Positions 60,450 through 64,000 of a stretch of 64,000 nt of DNA are shown here, piece by piece. The number at the start of each line of letters is the position of its first letter. Within the stretch, counting starts at the first letter, position 1. This DNA is from Hymenobacter taeanensis (lineage in GTDB: Bacteria > Bacteroidota > Bacteroidia > Cytophagales > Hymenobacteraceae): positions 805,501 to 869,500 of the forward strand of contig NZ_CP053538.1 of the NCBI RefSeq assembly GCF_013137895.1, read 5' to 3'. The notes below the pieces were generated by a model that saw only the letters and a program-made list of their open reading frames with translations, had not been told where the DNA came from and searched no databases. The translations under genes and the position numbers were made by a program.

Positions 60450-60582
60450 AGTACGTGCGCCACATTAACCTCACATTAAAGTGGCCTGCACGCTACTATG
60501 CAGCTGCTTTACGCATACCATCCAGTGCACCGCTACTCACCGTTCGCAATTACCTGCTCAGTTGCTCTTGTTGCCTTTGCGT

Positions 60583-62427
60583 CTATTCCAACATAATACC
60601 CATTAGGCGCATCAGCTGGCTGGCATTGAAGGCCCGGCATACGCCCGGCGTGAGGTGGTAGTCGAAGCGTAGGGTGCCATCGGGCTCCAAGAAGCTGTTG
60701 AAGCTAAAGTTGCTGACGGTACCCGGCAGCTCCTGCTCCAGAGCGGCCAGCTCCAGGTCGTGAGTGCTGATAAGGCCGCTGGCGGGGCGCTTGTGCAGCT
60801 GGTGTACCAGGGCGCGGGCCCCGCGGTGGCGGTCCTGGGAGTTAGTGCCCTTCAGGATTTCATCGAGCAGGTAAAACACCGGCAACTGGGCGGCTTCGGG
60901 CGCCTCGGCCAGATCCAGCAACAGGCGCAGGCGTTTAAGCTCAGCGTAAAAGGAGGATGTGTTTTCCGCGAGGTTGTCGTTGGTGCGCATGGCGGTATAC
61001 ACTTGTGCCGGGCTGCACCGGAAGCTGTGGGCGGCTACCACGGCACCGGCCTGGGCCAGCACCATATTCAGACCCACCGTCCGTAGAAACGTGCTTTTGC
61101 CCGCCATATTTGAGCCCGTAATAACAGCCGTCTGGCCCAGGCCACTCAACCGGAAATCGTTGGTGATGCGCTGGTGGTCGAAGATGAGTGGGTGGCCTAG
61201 CGCTTCGGCAGAAACCTCCAGCGCCTCCGGGCTCAGGCCAGGCTCGGCGTAGGTAGGGTTAGCAGCTCTGAAGGCAGCCAGGCTCACTAGGGCATCTAGC
61301 TCAGCAGCAGCCTCCAACAGCGGCTCCAGCTTACCCCCAAGGCGGCGCTTCCAGCGCTCCAGCTGCCACATGCCCCATAGGTCCCAGAGCAGCAGCCCAT
61401 TCACCGTGCCCGCCACGGCCGGGTTTTGGCGCAATGAAAACCAGCCCGCAATGCGCGCCAGCCAGCCTAGCAGCTGTGAGGCCGTAACGCCCTCTGCTAC
61501 CTGCAGCGTGCGGTGAAGGCGGCGCAGGCCGGCATCTTGCCAGTCACGTTGCTCAAAGAGCGCCAGCTGATCGTGCGCCGCCCGCAGCGCATCACGCATG
61601 GCCGTGGCCTGCTGATAATACGCTGCCCGCTGCTCCTTAAACCTGGAATTCAGGAAAGTAGTCAGCAGTAAGCCACCGAACAGGTACCAGGGGCCATAGT
61701 CGTTCAGCAAAGCCACCAGGCCACCTACCGTGAGCAGAGGCAGCACTACCAGCAGCGGCAGCAGCCAGCTCTTGCCCGCAAAAAAGTCCGGCAGCTGCAG
61801 CCAGGCCGCAAACTGGCGCGGGTCTGACTCCTGGCGGGCGTAGTGCCAGGCGCGGGCCTGCCACTCCTGCTGCCAGGCCACGTCGGGGGCCAGCTCGGCG
61901 GTGGCCTGTTGCCGCTCCCGCACCGCCGCGGCCGGGCTGGGGGCCAGCAGCCACCCGGCCAGCCAATCCTGCCCTAGCCGGGAGGTACTGCGGTTGAGTA
62001 GCTGGAACAAGGAATGGCTGCCAAACACATCGAGGTCGGCGGCGTAGGGGTGTTGGGTGTCAAGGTAGCGCAGGCCGGGGTCAAAGCTCGTGAGCTTGCC
62101 CCCCAGGCGTAGTTGCTCGTCGCGGTTGAGCTGGGCCAGCAGGCGATGATGCTCCCGCTGGTAGCCCACGGTAGTATGCCAGCGCACTAGGCCCAGAAAC
62201 ACGAGGTAGGCCGCAAACAGCAGTCCGAAGCCCGCCATCACTTGCCCATTGCTGAACAGTAGCCATGCTCCTACTGCCGCGCCCCCAAATACCAGCAGCC
62301 GCACCAAGGCCACTAGGCGGTGCCGGCCCGCGAAGTAGGCTTCACGCTCAGTGTAATGGGCCAGGTTTTCCTGGAAAAGCTCAGCGGGCGAAACAGATAG
62401 GGTACGAGTGGCAGGGGAAACAGGCAC
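60583..62427 (-). CDS. Membrane-associated MutS-like ATPase (MutS family, no mismatch-recognition domain)
   Basis: 614 residues. The N-terminal part has two hydrophobic hairpins (~42-82: LVRLLVFGGAAVGAWLLFSNGQVMAGFGLLFAAYLVFLGL; and ~222-262) inside an otherwise helical region. The C-terminal ATPase is clearly MutS: Walker A TGSNMAGKSTFLRTVG (~437-445), DNLAENTSSFYAELKRL (the MutS loop), Walker B FYLLDEILKGTNSQDRHRGARAL (~513) and STHDLELAAL. Mismatch-binding and connector domains are missing. Similar proteins are known in Bacteroidota as MutS-family proteins of unknown function. GTG start at 62427, with -7-like TACCTTCG at 62457-62450 on minus. Confidence 0.87.
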   Translation of the reverse strand: MPVSPATRTLSVSPAELFQENLAHYTEREAYFAGRHRLVALVRLLVFGGAAVGAWLLFSNGQVMAGFGLLFAAYLVFLGLVRWHTTVGYQREHHRLLAQLNRDEQLRLGGKLTSFDPGLRYLDTQHPYAADLDVFGSHSLFQLLNRSTSRLGQDWLAGWLLAPSPAAAVRERQQATAELAPDVAWQQEWQARAWHYARQESDPRQFAAWLQLPDFFAGKSWLLPLLVVLPLLTVGGLVALLNDYGPWYLFGGLLLTTFLNSRFKEQRAAYYQQATAMRDALRAAHDQLALFEQRDWQDAGLRRLHRTLQVAEGVTASQLLGWLARIAGWFSLRQNPAVAGTVNGLLLWDLWGMWQLERWKRRLGGKLEPLLEAAAELDALVSLAAFRAANPTYAEPGLSPEALEVSAEALGHPLIFDHQRITNDFRLSGLGQTAVITGSNMAGKSTFLRTVGLNMVLAQAGAVVAAHSFRCSPAQVYTAMRTNDNLAENTSSFYAELKRLRLLLDLAEAPEAAQLPVFYLLDEILKGTNSQDRHRGARALVHQLHKRPASGLISTHDLELAALEQELPGTVSNFSFNSFLEPDGTLRFDYHLTPGVCRAFNASQLMRLMGIMLE

Positions 62428-62606
62428 GGCAGCAGATTCAATGAAACCACGAAGGTACGCAAGGTGGCCTAGGCCAGGCTAGCTTAAACTGCACCGTGCC
62501 TGAGCCTGTTACTCACTCTGCCAAGTGAAGCCAAGGCCTTTCGCCCCGTCAGTGGCCCTATAATAGCCACATACTCCCTGACATGCTTTCTACTCAATAG
62601 AGTAAA

Positions 62607-63038
62607 TCAGCTTATTACCGCAATGCACTTCAGCTCAATGGCAATGGGTGTGGGCAGGCAGTTGACTTCCACAGTGGTGCGGCAGGGCTGGTTGCTTTGG
62701 AAATACTGGGCATAGAGGCGGTTATAGGTCGGGAAGTCGTTGCGCATGTTGGTGAGGTACACGGTTACGTCCACGAGGTCTTCCCAACGGGCCCCGGCTT
62801 CTTCCAGAATGTAGCGCACGTTCTGAAACACGGCGTGGCACTGGCGCTCAAAATCGTAGGCCACTATGCGGCCGGCGGTGTCCAGCTCCACGCCGGGCAC
62901 CTGTTTCTCGCCGCGCTGGCGTGGGCCCACGCCAGATAGGAATAGCAGATTACCGGCGCGCCGGGCGTGCGGATAGAGGCCTACCGGCTCGGGGGCGCGG
63001 CTGGAGTTGTGGGCCGAGGAAGTTGCGTCAGATGCCAT
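62607..63038 (-). CDS. RidA-family protein (2-aminomuconate deaminase-like)
   Basis: 143 residues from ATG 63038. The open frame continues 225 codons further upstream, but that part is antisense to the real gene at 63162, and a -7 element sits at 63051-63044. The chorismate-mutase-like trimer fold is visible: PVGLYPHARRAGNLLFLSGVGPRQRG, IVAYDFERQCHAVFQNVRYILEEAGARWEDLVDVTVYLTNM, PCRTTVEVNCLPTPIAIELKCIAVI. The Arg in RTT(V)EV is the family's substrate-carboxylate binder. RidA hydrolyses reactive enamines/imines; the length and N-terminus resemble 2-aminomuconate deaminase, but no tryptophan-catabolic genes are nearby. Confidence 0.88.
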   Translation of the reverse strand: MASDATSSAHNSSRAPEPVGLYPHARRAGNLLFLSGVGPRQRGEKQVPGVELDTAGRIVAYDFERQCHAVFQNVRYILEEAGARWEDLVDVTVYLTNMRNDFPTYNRLYAQYFQSNQPCRTTVEVNCLPTPIAIELKCIAVIS

Positions 63039-63043
63039 ACCGC

Positions 63044-63051
63044 CAAATCTA
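63044..63051 (-). promoter_or_regulatory. -7 promoter element of the RidA-family gene
   Basis: The minus strand reads TAGATTTG, a perfect TAnnTTTG, only 5 bases before the ATG. The mRNA would be essentially leaderless. Confidence 0.55.
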
Positions 63052-63161
63052 CCGAAATGCGGCGCTTTTTGCATGGCCAACGAACCTGAACCGGGGCTGG
63101 TGCGGTTGTTGACGTACGCCCAACCCGGTATTTTAGCTCCTTCTTCTCTTCTATCTTTCTC

Positions 63162-63950
63162 ATGACGCCCACTTTCCGCCGTGTTACGCTTGCGCTGGCT
63201 CTGAGCGCCGTGGCCTCCGCATCTGCCTTCGCCCAGCAAAAACTTAAATACCCCAAGCAGCCCGCCGCCGAGATTTATGACGCCGTGGAGAAGCCCGCCG
63301 TGCCTCTGGGTGGCCTGGACGCCTACGCCCAGTACCTTGCCGACAAGCAGCAATACCCCACCGCGGCGCTCCAGGCCGGCACGCAGGGCACCGTAAATGT
63401 GACCTTTGTAATTGAGAAAACCGGCTCTATTTCCAACGTGACCGTGGCCCAGCCCGTAGCGCCGGAGCTGGATGCCGAGGCCATCCGCCTGATTAAGGCT
63501 GGCCCGCGCTGGACGCCCGCTCAGCACCGGGGCGGTGTAGTGCGCCAGCGCGTTTCTATTCCTATTACGTTCCAGATTCCGGCCAGCGCGGAGGGCGGAA
63601 CGGCCGGAGCTGCCCCAGCGGCCGGGGCTGGCCCCACCACCCAGGTTGTAACGCCCGATAAACCCGCCAGGCCAGTAGGCGGCACCGATGCGTTTTTTGA
63701 GTGGATCCAGCAAAACCAGAAGTACCCTGCCCTAGCACGCCAGCGTAAGGTAGAAGGCCGCGTGATGATGGAGTTTATAGTACAGAAAGATGGCTCTCTT
63801 GCTGAAATAAAGCCCATTAAGCGCATGGGCTCCGGCCTCGATGAAGAAGCCATTCGCCTCATCAAAGCGGCCCCCAAATGGGAGCCCGCTACGTATAAGG
63901 GCCAGCCTATGAAGCAAAAAATGGTTTTGCCTGTTGTATTCCAGCTATAG
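63162..63950 (+). CDS. Periplasmic protein with two tandem TonB C-terminal domains
   Basis: 262 residues. Signal peptide (~1-24, ending ASAFAQQ) rather than the membrane anchor plus Pro-rich spacer of a real TonB. Two copies of the TonB C-terminal domain: ~50-140 (YAQYLADKQQYPTAALQAGTQGTVNVTFVI ... DAEAIRLIKAGPRWTPAQHRGG) and ~178-262 (FFEWIQQNQKYPALARQRKVEGRVMMEFIV ... EEAIRLIKAAPKWEPATYKGQ), joined by a Gly/Ala/Pro linker. These domains bind TonB boxes or peptidoglycan-side partners; without an anchor an energy-transducing role is unlikely. Complete within the window. Confidence 0.88.
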   Translation: MTPTFRRVTLALALSAVASASAFAQQKLKYPKQPAAEIYDAVEKPAVPLGGLDAYAQYLADKQQYPTAALQAGTQGTVNVTFVIEKTGSISNVTVAQPVAPELDAEAIRLIKAGPRWTPAQHRGGVVRQRVSIPITFQIPASAEGGTAGAAPAAGAGPTTQVVTPDKPARPVGGTDAFFEWIQQNQKYPALARQRKVEGRVMMEFIVQKDGSLAEIKPIKRMGSGLDEEAIRLIKAAPKWEPATYKGQPMKQKMVLPVVFQL

Positions 63951-64000
63951 CCTACCCTTGGGCACTTAAAACTTGCGTGTAGTGCAACGCAGGCAGGTTT

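Noticed and set aside
63039..63713. Long N-terminal extension of the RidA-family gene
   Set aside because: Antisense to the signal-peptide-bearing TonB-domain gene and separated from the RidA domain by a promoter element.

Overview
The window looks like a chromosomal segment of a Bacteroidota bacterium of the Cytophagales, most likely Hymenobacter or a close relative. The pointers are a GC-rich genome, a TonB receptor with an N-terminal carboxypeptidase-regulatory-like domain, Bacteroidota-type -7 promoter elements (TAnnTTTG) in front of several genes, few Shine-Dalgarno sequences, many lipoproteins and outer-membrane barrels, and family-typical genes (DUF3108, DUF3089, membrane-bound MutS-like ATPase, 7TMR-DISM kinase). 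The genus is an inference. I see no rRNA, tRNA, insertion sequence, phage or CRISPR array.

Layout. 1-9341: a partial glutaryl-CoA-dehydrogenase-type flavoprotein, an APC permease, a TonB receptor behind a TPP riboswitch (so probably a thiamine or thiamine-precursor importer), a 98-bp inverted-repeat element, a GNAT, a mutarotase, and a nicotinamide riboside kinase-type ATPase with the PnuC transporter. 9428-20388: HrpB helicase, an SDR, guaB, a partner-switching signalling operon (PP2C phosphatase, STAS antagonist, HATPase anti-sigma type kinase) and a lipoprotein PPIase. 20653-31966: SurA-like PPIase, MoxR ATPase, SDR, GNAT, outer-membrane protein, recA, DUF3108 protein, a PhoB/PhoR-like two-component pair and an RluA pseudouridine synthase. 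32046-36402: a GT39-like membrane glycosyltransferase and the translation block rplM-rpsI-rpsB-tsf.

36491-46250 is the accessory part. It holds a lipoprotein hydrolase with two uncharacterised envelope proteins, two small proteins, and then a compact four-gene minus-strand cluster (45865 to 40317). That cluster has a large acidic/amphipathic protein with a duplicated EQF[FL]G module, an HExxH metallopeptidase-like protein, a short coiled-coil protein and a 422-residue protein of no family I recognise. It is the best candidate here for an undescribed system.

46252-63950: a YeiH-type transporter under a LysR regulator with a visible dyad operator, an S9 peptidase, an orphan 7TMR-DISM histidine kinase, an MFS transporter, an FUSC protein, cyanophycinase, an FAD/Rieske oxidoreductase, a small lipoprotein, a bestrophin-like channel, the membrane MutS-like ATPase, a RidA-family protein and a periplasmic protein with two TonB C-terminal domains.

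A non-coding observation runs through the whole window. The octamer TGGCCTAG/CTAGGCCA occurs at least 30 times in genes and intergenic DNA, far above the roughly two expected by chance.
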